From Butyricicoccus pullicaecorum (GTDB lineage Bacteria > Bacillota > Clostridia > Oscillospirales > Butyricicoccaceae): a DNA stretch of 64,000 nt. The DNA lies in assembly GCA_018365995.1 (NCBI GenBank), contig JAGZIY010000007.1:1-64000 (forward strand), given 5' to 3'. Both the position numbers and the translations under genes were made by a program. The notes under the pieces were generated by a model that saw only the letters and a program-made list of their open reading frames with translations, did not search any database and was not told the origin of the DNA. Shown in pieces: positions 25,543 to 34,831 of the stretch; the first letter of the stretch is position 1; the number at the start of each line of letters is the position of its first letter.

Positions 25543-26116
25543 CCATGTGCTTGCAGTCACAAACCGCCATCTATGTGAGACAGATTTCCTAGAACAGATA
25601 GAGCGCATCGCAATGGCGCAGCCTGTCGGCATCGTACTGCGCGAAAAGGATTTATCCGAAGCCGCATATCACAGTCTTGCACAGTCCGTCCTCGCCATCT
25701 GCAAGCAGTGGAATACCCCTTGTATCCTGCATCATTTTTCATCGGCGGCTCTTGCGCTTGACTGTCCAAACCTGCATCTGCCTCTGCCCGACCTGCTCAC
25801 ACAGCCCGACATTGCCAAACAGTTCTCCCAGTTGGGTGTGTCTGTACACAGCGCCGAGGAGGCACAGACTGCCTACGCGCATGGGGCGTCCTATCTGACT
25901 GCCGGTCATATCTTTCCCACGGACTGCAAGCCCGATTTGCCCCCGCGCGGACTTAGCTTTTTACATGAGGTATGTGCCGCTGTGCCGATTCCGGTCTATG
26001 CGCTGGGCGGTGTCCGTCCGCAAAATGTATCGGACTGCCTTGCCTCAGGCTCTGCGGGCGTAGCGGTCATGTCCGGTGTCATGTGCAATCTATCTGATTG
26101 GACTTTTCACATATAA
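25529..26116 (+). CDS. thiE: Thiamine phosphate synthase
   Basis: A 195-aa ThiE-type protein (TenI/ThiE superfamily) that would join HMP-diphosphate and thiazole phosphate. The C-terminal phosphate-binding loop is clear (VYALGGVRPQNVSDCLASGS, followed by GVAVMSGVM), and GHIFPTDCKPDLPPRGL is the typical substrate loop. It is a little shorter and more divergent than standard ThiE (about 210 aa), so a TenI-like thiazole tautomerase role is the main alternative. Translation begins inside the end of thiH. The HMP-branch genes thiC and thiD are not in this window. Confidence 0.85.
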   Translation: MSMFDHVLAVTNRHLCETDFLEQIERIAMAQPVGIVLREKDLSEAAYHSLAQSVLAICKQWNTPCILHHFSSAALALDCPNLHLPLPDLLTQPDIAKQFSQLGVSVHSAEEAQTAYAHGASYLTAGHIFPTDCKPDLPPRGLSFLHEVCAAVPIPVYALGGVRPQNVSDCLASGSAGVAVMSGVMCNLSDWTFHI

Positions 26117-26132
26117 TTCAAAATTTCCTGCT

Positions 26133-26161
26133 TGATTTCTCCTTGTTTTCTATCATATAAT
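26133..26161 (+). promoter_or_regulatory. Putative promoter of the 135-aa membrane protein gene
   Basis: A TTGATT-like -35 near 26132 and a perfect TATAAT at 26156-26161 with about 18 bp between them, 27 bp before the ATG. Confidence 0.5.
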
Positions 26162-26187
26162 GTAACATCAAACAAGGAGGTTTTTCT

Positions 26188-26595
26188 ATGTATGCCAAAT
26201 ATTACAGACTGCAAGTCTTTTTCTTCTGTATCGGGTTTGCTGTCATGCTCCTTGCTTACTTCGGCATTGTACCCTTAATATGCAAAGTGTTTGCTGGTAT
26301 CTGCTTTATCCTTGTAACTTTCTTTTATTATCAAATCATGTCTACGCTTGCAAAGGTAACCGATATCACAGCTGTTCAGGTATGGCTCGGCAGCTTGTCC
26401 CATATTGCTATCATGGCTGCCACTTATTTTGTGGAAAATCGGGTAATATTCGCCCTTCTCCCAATTTTTTCCTGCGTGACGCGCACCGCAATGGGTATAT
26501 TTGCAATCGACGCGCAAATGTATGCTCTTTGCAAAAAGCTTGACCAAAATCTCCTCCAGCTGGCGCGCGAGGAACAGGGAGTATCCGAGGACTAA
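26188..26595 (+). CDS. Small four-helix membrane protein of unknown function
   Basis: A 135-aa hypothetical protein with about four hydrophobic segments (residues 8-25, 30-50, 65-83 and 88-105) and a charged, coiled C-terminal tail (KKLDQNLLQLAREEQ). The ribosome site AAGGAGGTTTTTCT is excellent. No family is recognised. It is a separate unit after the thi operon and is the last gene before the repeat-flanked accessory block. Confidence 0.65.
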   Translation: MYAKYYRLQVFFFCIGFAVMLLAYFGIVPLICKVFAGICFILVTFFYYQIMSTLAKVTDITAVQVWLGSLSHIAIMAATYFVENRVIFALLPIFSCVTRTAMGIFAIDAQMYALCKKLDQNLLQLAREEQGVSED

Positions 26596-26745
26596 CACCG
26601 GATTATATACCGTGTCAGGGATTGTCCTCCGCTGCACGTTTTCGATTTTGCTGCTTTAAACAGATGTATCCCCCTTATCTTTTCACGTCATAAATAAACT
26701 GGCTTTATAGATTTGTCAAACATATACTTATGAAGGATATGGTCT

Positions 26746-26907
26746 CCTCTCGTTAAATTTTGTTGTGGTAACTTAAACTACAACTCACGAGACTCTGTCC
26801 TTCATCTTTTTTATTTAATTGTGCCATATATTGACATACACCTACACAATAAAACGAAACGGTCTCGCCGCACGCTTGCGAAATGTGAAAGTTTATGATA
26901 ACCTTAT
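26746..26907. repeat. Direct repeat, left copy (162 bp)
   Basis: Matches 37491-37646 base for base apart from one extra 6-bp unit (CTACAC) near 26848. The pair encloses the uronate operon and its AraC regulator. The repeat itself has internal inverted parts (CTCGT/ACGAG and GTTGT/ACAAC) followed by a T-rich run. Confidence 0.95.
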
Positions 26908-27362
26908 TTACTGTTTCAAGCGATAAAGTCATTGTTCTGCAAGAAGCGACTGTATTTTAGGGGAAATTATAAAGGGAAATTTGTTGTTTTATCCACTCCA
27001 ATCTCTAGTGCGATTTTTGGGCACAGTTTTTCAGAAACTGTCTTTCGATCCAGTAGATATCCACTCCAGAATGTCTCACAAGCTTCCCCCCTTCTGCGTG
27101 ATTTCATCGCTCAAAGTGGGATGCCTTTTATCTGTATATCTAACCAATACGTTTTGTCACCTCCTAAGGAGCGTATCGAAAAGACCGCGGTGTTCAATGC
27201 CGAGAAGATGAACGAGGTGTGACAGCAGCGGCTCCGCAACCACTACAAAACCCTCGAAACCCCTGATCTTATATCGCAGCCTGCCCCGAAGGTGTCCATA
27301 AACACCAGAAAGGTCAGCATCGTGAACTATGCCCTATTCACCATTATTGCATGAAAACAAAC

Positions 27363-27413
27363 CAAAAAGACGAGTGTTCTTACAGCGTTTCAAATGCAAT
27401 AAGGACACTCGTC
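27363..27413 (-). terminator. Terminator of the uronate-type operon
   Basis: A 14-bp inverted repeat with one mismatch (GACGAGTGTCCTTA and its partner) with a 17-nt loop, followed on the minus strand by TTTTT. It lies 200 bp after the end of the DUF5054 gene. Confidence 0.75.
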
Positions 27414-27613
27414 ATGATACGCCTGAAGGGATTCCCTCCCCCGATCTTTTAGTTCGCAGCGTTCTTGAGGTAAGATAAACCCAATTTTAGCACCTACAAA
27501 GCGTGCTGTTTGGGTTGGCTTTGGAATTACAGGATGCAACACTGATTTGCATTAAATCAGTGCTTTTAATAGTTACAAAGATTGTATTACAAAATAATAC
27601 TAGAATCGTTTTC

Positions 27614-29638
27614 TTAGCGCTTGATAGTAAAGCGGAATATTGCATCCTCTTCATACCACATTTTGAAATTGGTTCCCCAGCGGTTGTTGAACAGGAGAAA
27701 TTCTGCCATATTGGTTTGGGCAGGGTAATCGTCCTCGACCTCATACAGTGCACGCTCACCTAAACAAACCAGCGCCGCATCCCAGTTGACGATATCCGGC
27801 TTGCCGTTAATCAGCACCGCTTCGCAGCCATGCAGCTTGCGTGCGCCGCCTGCAACAACGGCAAATGGATCGACCGGATGACCGATTTTCTGTATGCCGA
27901 CCTGTCCGTCTGCGTGTGCCGATAGTTCGAAACCTAGCCAAAGCGCTTCGGGAATGCGGTTTGCCTTTTTGTCCCGCCAGCGCATAGTCAACTCACATGT
28001 CAGAGGCGTGACTTTCCAAAGGTATTCCACTTCAGCCGGACAGCCGAACCGTCCGACTGCTTCGCCGGACATTTCGCATACGATGCGCAGTGTATCGCCC
28101 GACACCTGCTCCGCCCCCTTGCATCGCAGCATCCAGCTGCTGCGATGCAGGTTCTTGACAGCATCTAAACCCGGCTTGGAGAAATCCGGCTCCGCCCAGC
28201 CGCGGGTCTCCTCAAAGTCGCGTCCATATACATAATAGCAATGATTGACAGTTTTCCAGTCGAATACTTCATAATGAAAGCGTCCCAATGTGCGCGGTGC
28301 AGCGCCATTATCCCGCACCGTAATCGCGCCGTCCTCTTCCACATGGATTGCCGCGCCGGCAATGCAAAATTCGGTCTGATTGCCAACCTCGGAAAACTTT
28401 TCAAACACTGGTACACGAATGGCTGCAAGTGCTTCGGGTTGCACGGTCTCTGGCAGAGCTTCTACGGCCTGTTTGAGGTAATCCCGCTGTTCCTGCTGTG
28501 ACTTTTCAAATAGGCTGTACGAGCCCATCAACTTTCCGTCCGTGTACTTCTGATGCTCCTTACCAACCGAAGCCTCGAGGAGCGGACCTGCTGCGCACAA
28601 TTCTTCTCTGCCAGTCACATCTTTTTTACGTGCGGCTTCAAAATCCCGGCGCTCCCAATTTTTGAAGTCATATAGGTACTTTTTGAAGTCCATCCCCCAT
28701 GTGTGCTCGGTAATCAGCAGCAGGCGATCTAGAAAACCACGGTCCTGCGAGCCGTTCTCCTGCAACTTGCCGCAGGCGATCCAGTCGCGGCGCAGAGCCA
28801 GCAGGCTGCGCATTGTGGACACCTTATAAGGGTCGGTTCCCACACCATGGATCCATGTATCACCGATTTCGTCAGTCACCACTGGCAGCCGGTCGCGAAA
28901 CGGCGCAATCGCCTGATAAAAAGCATCCATCGTGGAAGCTTCGATTACAGCGTTTGGGTACTTTTTCTGCATCTCTGCAAGAATCTCGTCAACATCGTCC
29001 GCGGTCGGAGGACCTATATTGTCCTTGCTGTGGGCAAATTCCATCACTTCGTCACAGCCCTCAACCATACTGACCGCACCATAAAACGGTGAGTAGTCAA
29101 TGAGGATTTCATCCCCACCGTACTTCCAGCGGAACATGGGCGGCACGCCAACCGACCGACTTGCGCCGTTGATACCGATATGCATATATTTAACGCCTGC
29201 TTTTGCCATTTCCGGGATCATCGCAATTGTATGTCCCGGCACATCTGTCTGTTTGGCTGTGCAGACTGTTTTGTCGTAGTGCTTGCACAGCTTCTGGGAA
29301 ATGCTCAGGTTGTAGCGTAAAAGCGTTTCGTCCATCAGCTCGGAATAAGTCGTGTATGCCAACGCGTGCCATGTAATATCGCCGCGCCGGATTGCCGCAT
29401 CCATGCGGGCGGCTTCTTCTGCGGGCATATGGGTCAGATAGTCCTCAATCAACCATGAGCCGGTTGTCCAGATAAATTTCCGCTTGCCGTCGCGGTTCAT
29501 TTTCTCAGCGGTATCCAGTGCGCGAGGGATGAATTCGTGTCGATAGGTTTCCAATACATCGGCCGCCATGGCGGTAAATCCCAGATCTAGGTGCGTCTTG
29601 TATACAACATGGACGCGTTTGATTTTTGTATTATCCAT
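27614..29638 (-). CDS. DUF5054 protein, GH38-like glycosidase
   Basis: A 674-aa cytosolic protein without signal peptide. The N-terminal part looks like the GH38 (alpha-mannosidase) barrel: HVVYKTHLDLGFTA near residue 10, and AKQTDVPGHT near 157 matches the position of the nucleophile Asp in GH38 (DPFGH). The C-terminal 300 residues are beta-rich, as in the DUF5054 family, which has no firm function. It is the last gene of the operon and is separated from the symporter by an attenuating hairpin. It probably hydrolyses an imported glycoside or uronide. Confidence 0.8.
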   Translation of the reverse strand: MDNTKIKRVHVVYKTHLDLGFTAMAADVLETYRHEFIPRALDTAEKMNRDGKRKFIWTTGSWLIEDYLTHMPAEEAARMDAAIRRGDITWHALAYTTYSELMDETLLRYNLSISQKLCKHYDKTVCTAKQTDVPGHTIAMIPEMAKAGVKYMHIGINGASRSVGVPPMFRWKYGGDEILIDYSPFYGAVSMVEGCDEVMEFAHSKDNIGPPTADDVDEILAEMQKKYPNAVIEASTMDAFYQAIAPFRDRLPVVTDEIGDTWIHGVGTDPYKVSTMRSLLALRRDWIACGKLQENGSQDRGFLDRLLLITEHTWGMDFKKYLYDFKNWERRDFEAARKKDVTGREELCAAGPLLEASVGKEHQKYTDGKLMGSYSLFEKSQQEQRDYLKQAVEALPETVQPEALAAIRVPVFEKFSEVGNQTEFCIAGAAIHVEEDGAITVRDNGAAPRTLGRFHYEVFDWKTVNHCYYVYGRDFEETRGWAEPDFSKPGLDAVKNLHRSSWMLRCKGAEQVSGDTLRIVCEMSGEAVGRFGCPAEVEYLWKVTPLTCELTMRWRDKKANRIPEALWLGFELSAHADGQVGIQKIGHPVDPFAVVAGGARKLHGCEAVLINGKPDIVNWDAALVCLGERALYEVEDDYPAQTNMAEFLLFNNRWGTNFKMWYEEDAIFRFTIKR

Positions 29639-29686
29639 TATAATGCCACCTTATTTCATCATTCAGGTATCCACTCATCTTTTAAT

Positions 29687-29727
29687 AACAAGAGGGGATT
29701 GCCCATAAGGTATCCCCTCTTGTTTCA
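29687..29727. other. Intercistronic hairpin between symporter and DUF5054 gene
   Basis: A perfect 12-bp stem (ACAAGAGGGGAT and its inverse) with a loop of about 12 nt. On the minus strand it is followed by only a weak ATTAAAAG tail, so it probably reduces rather than stops transcription into the last gene. Confidence 0.6.
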
Positions 29728-29757
29728 TACGATACGGCGCGATAATGACAATACCGC

Positions 29758-31149
29758 TTAGTTCACCTGCTTGAGCATGCCCTTGCGCTCCATATCGCTC
29801 ATCATGTCCGCATAATTCTTATCCAGCTTATAAGTCATCATCAGAACAACGATCGCGATCCATGCAACAGCGGTACCCCAGATGTACAGGTTCTGCACCA
29901 TGGCAACCGCGGATGGGATCTCCTGTGTGAGACCGGTGAAGCCGGACCAGTCCATCAGCTGACCAACAAGTGCGCCGGAAACGCCGGTGCCGAACTTGTT
30001 GCCCACGGTTACTGCGCTGAATACCAACGCATGCACACGAATACCAGTTTTCCAATGACCATAGTTTACAACGTCAGCCAGCATGGTTGCAAGACAAGCG
30101 TAGATTGGTGCCTTGCCAATGCCGCGGATTGCAGCAACCACGATGACATAAGTGGTGTTTGCCGGTGCAAAGATCAACGATACCTGTGCCACGACGACGA
30201 TGATACCACCGACCAGAATCAGATTACGCTTACCGAACTTATGAATAAACGGTGCCAACAGCATGATAACAATAATCTGAGGGATATTTTCCGCCATGTT
30301 GAGTACACCGTACAGTTCGTTGTTGCCCAGAATATACTGCGCATAGTAGGTACCGCATGTGCCGTTGATGGTTTGGAACAATGCCTGACATAAGGAGGTC
30401 AGCATCAAGATGATGAAGTACTTATTGTGAAGCAAGGCACCGAAACGTACTTTGATCGGCATCTGCTCAGCTTCGCGCGCAGCTTCGGTATTGACACGCT
30501 CCTTGGTGCCGAAGAAGCACCACAGCAGGAAAGCTATCGAGATAACTGCGTAGATGATGGTAACTTTGATCCATGCTGCTTGATTGCCGCCCATGCGGTT
30601 GATGATCGGAAGAGTCGCCGCGGTAACAATCATGTTGCCAATTGGAGACATGGACATGCGAAACAGATTGATCTTTGCAATATCCTGTTCATTGCTGGTC
30701 ATCAGCGGTGCCATCGCACCATACGGCAGATTCAGCGCAGTATATACAACCGTTGTGCATAAGTTATAAGTAATAAAAATGTAAATCGCCTGCACCGTCG
30801 TGCTTGAATTTGCCGGGATGCAGAACAGAGCTACCGCGCTGACTGCGTATGGAATTGCCATCCAAAGCACCCACGCCCTTGCACGTCCATGTCTTGAATG
30901 AACTTTATCCATTAGCAAACCAATCGCCACATCCGATATCCCATCAAAAACGCGCGATATAAGCAGAATCATACCAACAAGACCGGCAGAAATACCAATT
31001 ACGTTGGTATAGAAATAAGTAATCAGTCCGGATGTCAACGCAAATACGACATTGCACGCCACGTCTCCCATACCATATGAAAACTTCTCAAAAATACTGG
31101 TTTTGACGTTTGTTGAGCTGCCGATTTCAGCAATATTGTTATTTTTCAC
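29758..31149 (-). CDS. GPH family sugar/glycoside:cation symporter
   Basis: A 463-aa membrane transporter of the glycoside-pentoside-hexuronide family (MelB/XylP/GusB-like) with twelve membrane segments. Typical parts are FSYGMGDVACNVVFAL near the N terminus, the segment ISRVFDGISDVAIGLLMDK with its conserved Asp, and LPYGAMAPLMTSNEQD. GTG at 31149 is preferred because AAGGTG lies just before it; TTG at 31170 is the alternative. Within a uronate-type operon, glucuronide or hexuronide uptake is likely. Confidence 0.9.
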   Translation of the reverse strand: MKNNNIAEIGSSTNVKTSIFEKFSYGMGDVACNVVFALTSGLITYFYTNVIGISAGLVGMILLISRVFDGISDVAIGLLMDKVHSRHGRARAWVLWMAIPYAVSAVALFCIPANSSTTVQAIYIFITYNLCTTVVYTALNLPYGAMAPLMTSNEQDIAKINLFRMSMSPIGNMIVTAATLPIINRMGGNQAAWIKVTIIYAVISIAFLLWCFFGTKERVNTEAAREAEQMPIKVRFGALLHNKYFIILMLTSLCQALFQTINGTCGTYYAQYILGNNELYGVLNMAENIPQIIVIMLLAPFIHKFGKRNLILVGGIIVVVAQVSLIFAPANTTYVIVVAAIRGIGKAPIYACLATMLADVVNYGHWKTGIRVHALVFSAVTVGNKFGTGVSGALVGQLMDWSGFTGLTQEIPSAVAMVQNLYIWGTAVAWIAIVVLMMTYKLDKNYADMMSDMERKGMLKQVN

Positions 31150-31263
31150 TTTCTCACCTTCATTATCCAAATTTTATCTTTCTCTCCTTGAATGTTTTCA
31201 TGTTAAAGATTCTCTTGAATACCTCCTTCTTTATGCTTTAATCAATCTTCTGTGATTGAATTG

Positions 31264-32325
31264 CTAACTGTTTACTGCAATTAAACAGGCAGGAGACGGA
31301 CAACTTGCTTCACTTCTCATCTGTATCAGTTTACCAGTTAATTTGTCACGTAAAAAACAGGTGATTTTATCGCTATCCTGATTGGCAGACAAGACCATAT
31401 TATCCAATACTAAAATATCCCGGGGAGATCTCCCGCCTGTTTTTTGCACCTGTATACGAGTCAGCAGACCAGTCTCCTCATCTATTGCATATCCAGCAAT
31501 GCTGTCATCTCCGCGATTTGTAGCATATAGGAACCTACCGTCTGGGGAACACTTAATTGCTGCGCATGTGCTCTGCCCATTCGGCTGTTCTAATGTGGAG
31601 ATTCGCTGGATGAAACAGTTTTCTGTTTTTGAGAAATCGACTACGAATATCTCTGAGCTTAATTCACAGACAATATACATCCGGTTTGCATGTTCTGGAG
31701 GAAGTACAAAATGCCTAGGACCTACTCCGCCCGGCAGTATAATGTCACGTTCTGGTTGATGGAAGATACGCATATTTCCATCATCAATTTTGTAAAAGAA
31801 CAATCTATCCAGACCTAAATCTACACACCAAATCCCATCTTTTTCTGCTGATAAGCCGCAAAAGTGCACATGGGGTCCTTCTTGACGAAAGCGATTCGGC
31901 CCGTAGCCAGTATGTTGCTTAAAATCTGTCATAGACAAAATACTGCCATCTTCATCAAGCGAAAACATCGAAAGGCTGCCGCTCATATAGTTGCTTGTAT
32001 AAATGGTATGATGGGCTTGATCCAACAGGATGTGACAAGGCAAAGTCCCTCTGGTTCCCAGTTGGTTCAAATAATGTAAGGCATCCCCATCGATGCGGAA
32101 CGCACAAACTCCTCCGCCGCTGATTCCGCGAAATTCCATGTCTTCCATTACCGCGTATAAATATTTTCCATCAGCCGATGCGGTTAAATAAGAAGGATTT
32201 GAAATACCATCTTGAGCAAATAGTAGCTCTAATTGTAAAGACTTATCTGTAAGTTGATAACAGAAAATACCCGGATGTTCATCCTGCGCATAAGTTCCAA
32301 CATAAATCTTGTAATTAGGCATCAT
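31264..32325 (-). CDS. Lactonase family protein (6-phosphogluconolactonase-like beta-propeller)
   Basis: A 353-aa seven-bladed propeller protein of the YbhE/Pgl type. Recurrent blade motifs are visible (YVGTYAQDEHPGIFCY, LTASADGKYLYAV, KCSPDGRFLYATNRGDDSIA, LSANQDSDKITCF), and GPRHFVLPPEH is characteristic. It has no signal peptide. Here it probably opens an aldonolactone or uronolactone rather than serving the pentose phosphate route. AAGGAGAAGCA precedes the ATG, 9 nt after the RraA gene. Confidence 0.85.
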   Translation of the reverse strand: MMPNYKIYVGTYAQDEHPGIFCYQLTDKSLQLELLFAQDGISNPSYLTASADGKYLYAVMEDMEFRGISGGGVCAFRIDGDALHYLNQLGTRGTLPCHILLDQAHHTIYTSNYMSGSLSMFSLDEDGSILSMTDFKQHTGYGPNRFRQEGPHVHFCGLSAEKDGIWCVDLGLDRLFFYKIDDGNMRIFHQPERDIILPGGVGPRHFVLPPEHANRMYIVCELSSEIFVVDFSKTENCFIQRISTLEQPNGQSTCAAIKCSPDGRFLYATNRGDDSIAGYAIDEETGLLTRIQVQKTGGRSPRDILVLDNMVLSANQDSDKITCFLRDKLTGKLIQMRSEASCPSPACLIAVNS

Positions 32326-32334
32326 TGCTTCTCC

Positions 32335-32994
32335 TTATAAAATACCGTATTTTGCAAAAGCCTCCGTTGCACTCATACCATTTTCAATTGCGTTTCTAAC
32401 AGTTTTTTCTCCTTTAGCTTTTTCAAAAGCCTTTTCCAGCACCTCATCGATGTAAGCTGCTGGGATCACCAGTACACCATCAATGTCGCCAAAGATTAGA
32501 TCTCCCGGCATCACTGTCACGCCGTCCACTTCAATTCGGCAACGGTAATCGATTACTCGTGTACGTACAGAGGAGTCCTGAGCATAGCATCCTCTTGAGA
32601 ACACAGGCCAGTTTTGCTCCAATACCTGAGGTGTATCCCGATGCCAGCCATTTACTACAGCACCGACAGCACCACGTTTCTTAGCGGTCGCAGTGAGCAA
32701 CTCACCCCAATAGGCACACCTCATTGCTCCGCCTGTGGCAACATAGATTTCATCTGGCTGCAAATCATCTAAAGCTTCGGTCAAATATCCGAAGGGCTTG
32801 TCTTGCTCCTCATATACATCAGTCATAAGAACCGTCATTGCATATCCCGCCAGTTTCAGATCGGGATTTAATGGTCGAATCGCCTGTGGCAGGAACTGAT
32901 GGTATAGACCCATCTGATCCATGATATCTCCAACTACGGGAGTGTATAATTCCTTTTTAATAATTTCTAATCGCTCGTGTTGTTTGCTCATCAT
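32335..32994 (-). CDS. RraA family protein (class II pyruvate aldolase-like)
   Basis: A 219-aa member of the RraA/4-hydroxy-4-methyl-2-oxoglutarate aldolase fold. The active-site elements seem present: the loop before AKKRGAVGAVVNGWHRD, whose terminal Arg-Asp bind substrate and metal, and FGDIDGVLVIP near residue 165. Members cleave or decarboxylate 2-keto acids, and RraA itself inhibits RNase E. Operon context with a mannonate dehydratase favours an enzymatic role on a 2-keto-3-deoxy acid. Its ATG overlaps the stop of the DUF4432 gene (ATGA). Confidence 0.85.
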   Translation of the reverse strand: MMSKQHERLEIIKKELYTPVVGDIMDQMGLYHQFLPQAIRPLNPDLKLAGYAMTVLMTDVYEEQDKPFGYLTEALDDLQPDEIYVATGGAMRCAYWGELLTATAKKRGAVGAVVNGWHRDTPQVLEQNWPVFSRGCYAQDSSVRTRVIDYRCRIEVDGVTVMPGDLIFGDIDGVLVIPAAYIDEVLEKAFEKAKGEKTVRNAIENGMSATEAFAKYGIL

Positions 32995-34019
32995 GTATTA
33001 TCTCCTTCTTGTCCAACCCAAAAGTTAAGTGATATCTTTTTGCTTTCGTGTGCGTCCAGCTGAAATGCACTTCCGTTTTTAATAGCTTGTTCCAAACCGT
33101 TAGAAGGATAGCTAGTCCACGGTTCTAAGGCGAGATTATAAGTTCTCCCATACCAAGGATATCCATAAGCACCTCTGCAGATTAGCCACATCCATAAGTA
33201 CGGGAATTGAGTTGCATCCCAACTCATTCCATAACCAATTTCTTTGTTTGGATTAAAGACTTTATACCAAGCCTTTTCAGGAAAACCTGTTATATACAGC
33301 ATATCTGCCGTTTTGGCATCTTCTCCGGGTATTATTGAAAAATCTACACCATCTTCAGTTACCGGCCATTGAAATTTGGTTGCGGGTTTTGCTCGCTGGG
33401 TCTCAAAATCCGGTGTATCTATGGTAAAGCCAATCGTTCCGTTCGTGGAAATGCGGCAGCCCTTTTCTAAGAAAGGTTTACCTACCGTAGGATGATGCCC
33501 CCACATCAACTCCATTGGTTCATCTGCAAGGTTAGTCAGCATTTCTTTGATTGCAATAGCTGAAGAATTATTTTTTAGAGAAATCTCTTTTGTCAGCCGA
33601 AAAGGAGAACGAAGTGTTGCAATGCTGGCTTGCACACAGACCTCGTCTTCATCATCTTTTACAATACGGCAGTCCCAAGGAACGCTAGAAATTTCTCCAT
33701 GCATTCCCAGGCATGCCCCCTTATAGAAACACTCACTACCACCATTGGGAAGAATTTCTTGCCATCCACCAGAATTGTGATCAAGATAATTTCCTATGCT
33801 ATCGCCCGTATTGGAGAAGTAATCACTCCTTTTGTGCAGAGTTGCTGGAGAACGCCACATAAAGTCGATGTCTTTCGGCTTATACAGCATCTCTACACAA
33901 TCCATTCCACGATCAGCCAAAAAGGTCAATCTTATTTTCTGATTCTCCATAATAATGGCCTTATTTCCGCTGATTATTACATCATCAGTAATTCGGCATC
34001 CATAATTACGGCTATACAT
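32991..34019 (-). CDS. DUF4432 protein, aldose 1-epimerase-like
   Basis: A 342-aa cytosolic beta-sandwich protein of the galactose mutarotase superfamily. LADRGMDCVEMLYKP near the N terminus and WGHHPTVGKPFLEKG near residue 175, with a conserved His pair, resemble DUF4432/aldose-1-epimerase proteins. It would interconvert anomers of the imported sugar. The start at 34019 has AAGGAGGTAAAT before it; a start at 34037 is possible but unsupported. It overlaps the RraA gene by 4 bp and follows the SDR gene by 38 bp. Confidence 0.82.
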   Translation of the reverse strand: MYSRNYGCRITDDVIISGNKAIIMENQKIRLTFLADRGMDCVEMLYKPKDIDFMWRSPATLHKRSDYFSNTGDSIGNYLDHNSGGWQEILPNGGSECFYKGACLGMHGEISSVPWDCRIVKDDEDEVCVQASIATLRSPFRLTKEISLKNNSSAIAIKEMLTNLADEPMELMWGHHPTVGKPFLEKGCRISTNGTIGFTIDTPDFETQRAKPATKFQWPVTEDGVDFSIIPGEDAKTADMLYITGFPEKAWYKVFNPNKEIGYGMSWDATQFPYLWMWLICRGAYGYPWYGRTYNLALEPWTSYPSNGLEQAIKNGSAFQLDAHESKKISLNFWVGQEGDNT

Positions 34020-34057
34020 ATTTACCTCCTTTCCCAATCTTGCTGGTATCCCGCACT

Positions 34058-34801
34058 TTAATAGCGCAACAGATTTTCGCTATATCCTCCATCAACAAAC
34101 AATGTGGTTCCTGTCACATAAGACGATGCGTCAGAAGCCAGAAAGATAGCAGGTCCTGCCAGTTCTTCAGCCCGCCCAACACGCTGCATAGGAATCCATT
34201 CCCCAAAATCCATGGCTTCTACAAGTTCTTGATTCATATCAGTCAAGATAGCACCAGGCGCCAAATTGTTTACGCGTACTCCGAATTTCGCCAACTCCAA
34301 TGCTGCGACCTTAGTCAACATTGCAAGCGAAGATTTAGCCATACAGTAATATCCATTTTCACGAACGGGAACTTTTTCATGAATAGATGTTACATTGATA
34401 ATAGAAGCTCCATTGGCTTTTTTCAATGCAGGTAATAATTTCTGAAGCAGAAAATAAGGTGCTTTTGTGTTCACATTATAAATTTCGTCCATCGCATCTT
34501 CTTTGCCATCTGCAATCGATCTGTGTGTCTCAATGCCAGCATTATTAACGAGCACATCTAATTTTTCACACTCTGTCCAAAATGGTTCCAACAATACATC
34601 CAAAGCATCAATATTCCGCAGATCTCCGTATAGGAATGAGAAATTATGCTGTTTAGCTACTGCTTCTGTACGCTCTTTGTTGCTTCCGTGAATCCAAACA
34701 TTTGCGCCGGCAGCCTGCATTCCTTTGGCAATGGCAAAGCCGATTCCTCGAGTACCGCCTGTAATGATCACGTTCTTACCGGTCAAATCAAATAGCTTCA
34801 T
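34058..34801 (-). CDS. SDR family oxidoreductase, probable fructuronate reductase
   Basis: A 247-aa classical short-chain dehydrogenase. The cofactor loop TGGTRGIGFAIAKG starts at residue 15, VLVNNAGIETH lies near 85, and the catalytic Ser and YYCMAKS are near 140-155. The C-terminal LFVDGGYSENL is standard. Adjacent to a mannonate dehydratase, an SDR of this kind (compare B. subtilis YjmF) usually interconverts D-fructuronate and D-mannonate. That substrate is inferred from the neighbourhood. Confidence 0.85.
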   Translation of the reverse strand: MKLFDLTGKNVIITGGTRGIGFAIAKGMQAAGANVWIHGSNKERTEAVAKQHNFSFLYGDLRNIDALDVLLEPFWTECEKLDVLVNNAGIETHRSIADGKEDAMDEIYNVNTKAPYFLLQKLLPALKKANGASIINVTSIHEKVPVRENGYYCMAKSSLAMLTKVAALELAKFGVRVNNLAPGAILTDMNQELVEAMDFGEWIPMQRVGRAEELAGPAIFLASDASSYVTGTTLFVDGGYSENLLRY

Positions 34802-34831
34802 GAAATAGCCCCCTTCAGCATCATATATAAA

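Larger units (their letters stand above)
26596..27613. other. Gene-poor junction region with repeat copy and decayed coding sequence
   Basis: No intact gene is visible over 1 kb. It contains the first 162-bp direct repeat copy (26746-26907), a stretch near 27150-27345 that reads as coding (PKERIEKTAVFNAEKMNEV, then a TGA, then about 40 more residues in the same frame) and the terminator of the uronate operon (27363-27413). A further hairpin lies at 27541-27566. This is the look of an old insertion junction. Confidence 0.6.

Noticed and set aside
26932..27222. 96-codon plus-strand frame after the left repeat as an intact gene
   Set aside because: It has no ribosome site, its start lies in AT-rich filler, and only its end looks coding, so it is treated as a remnant.
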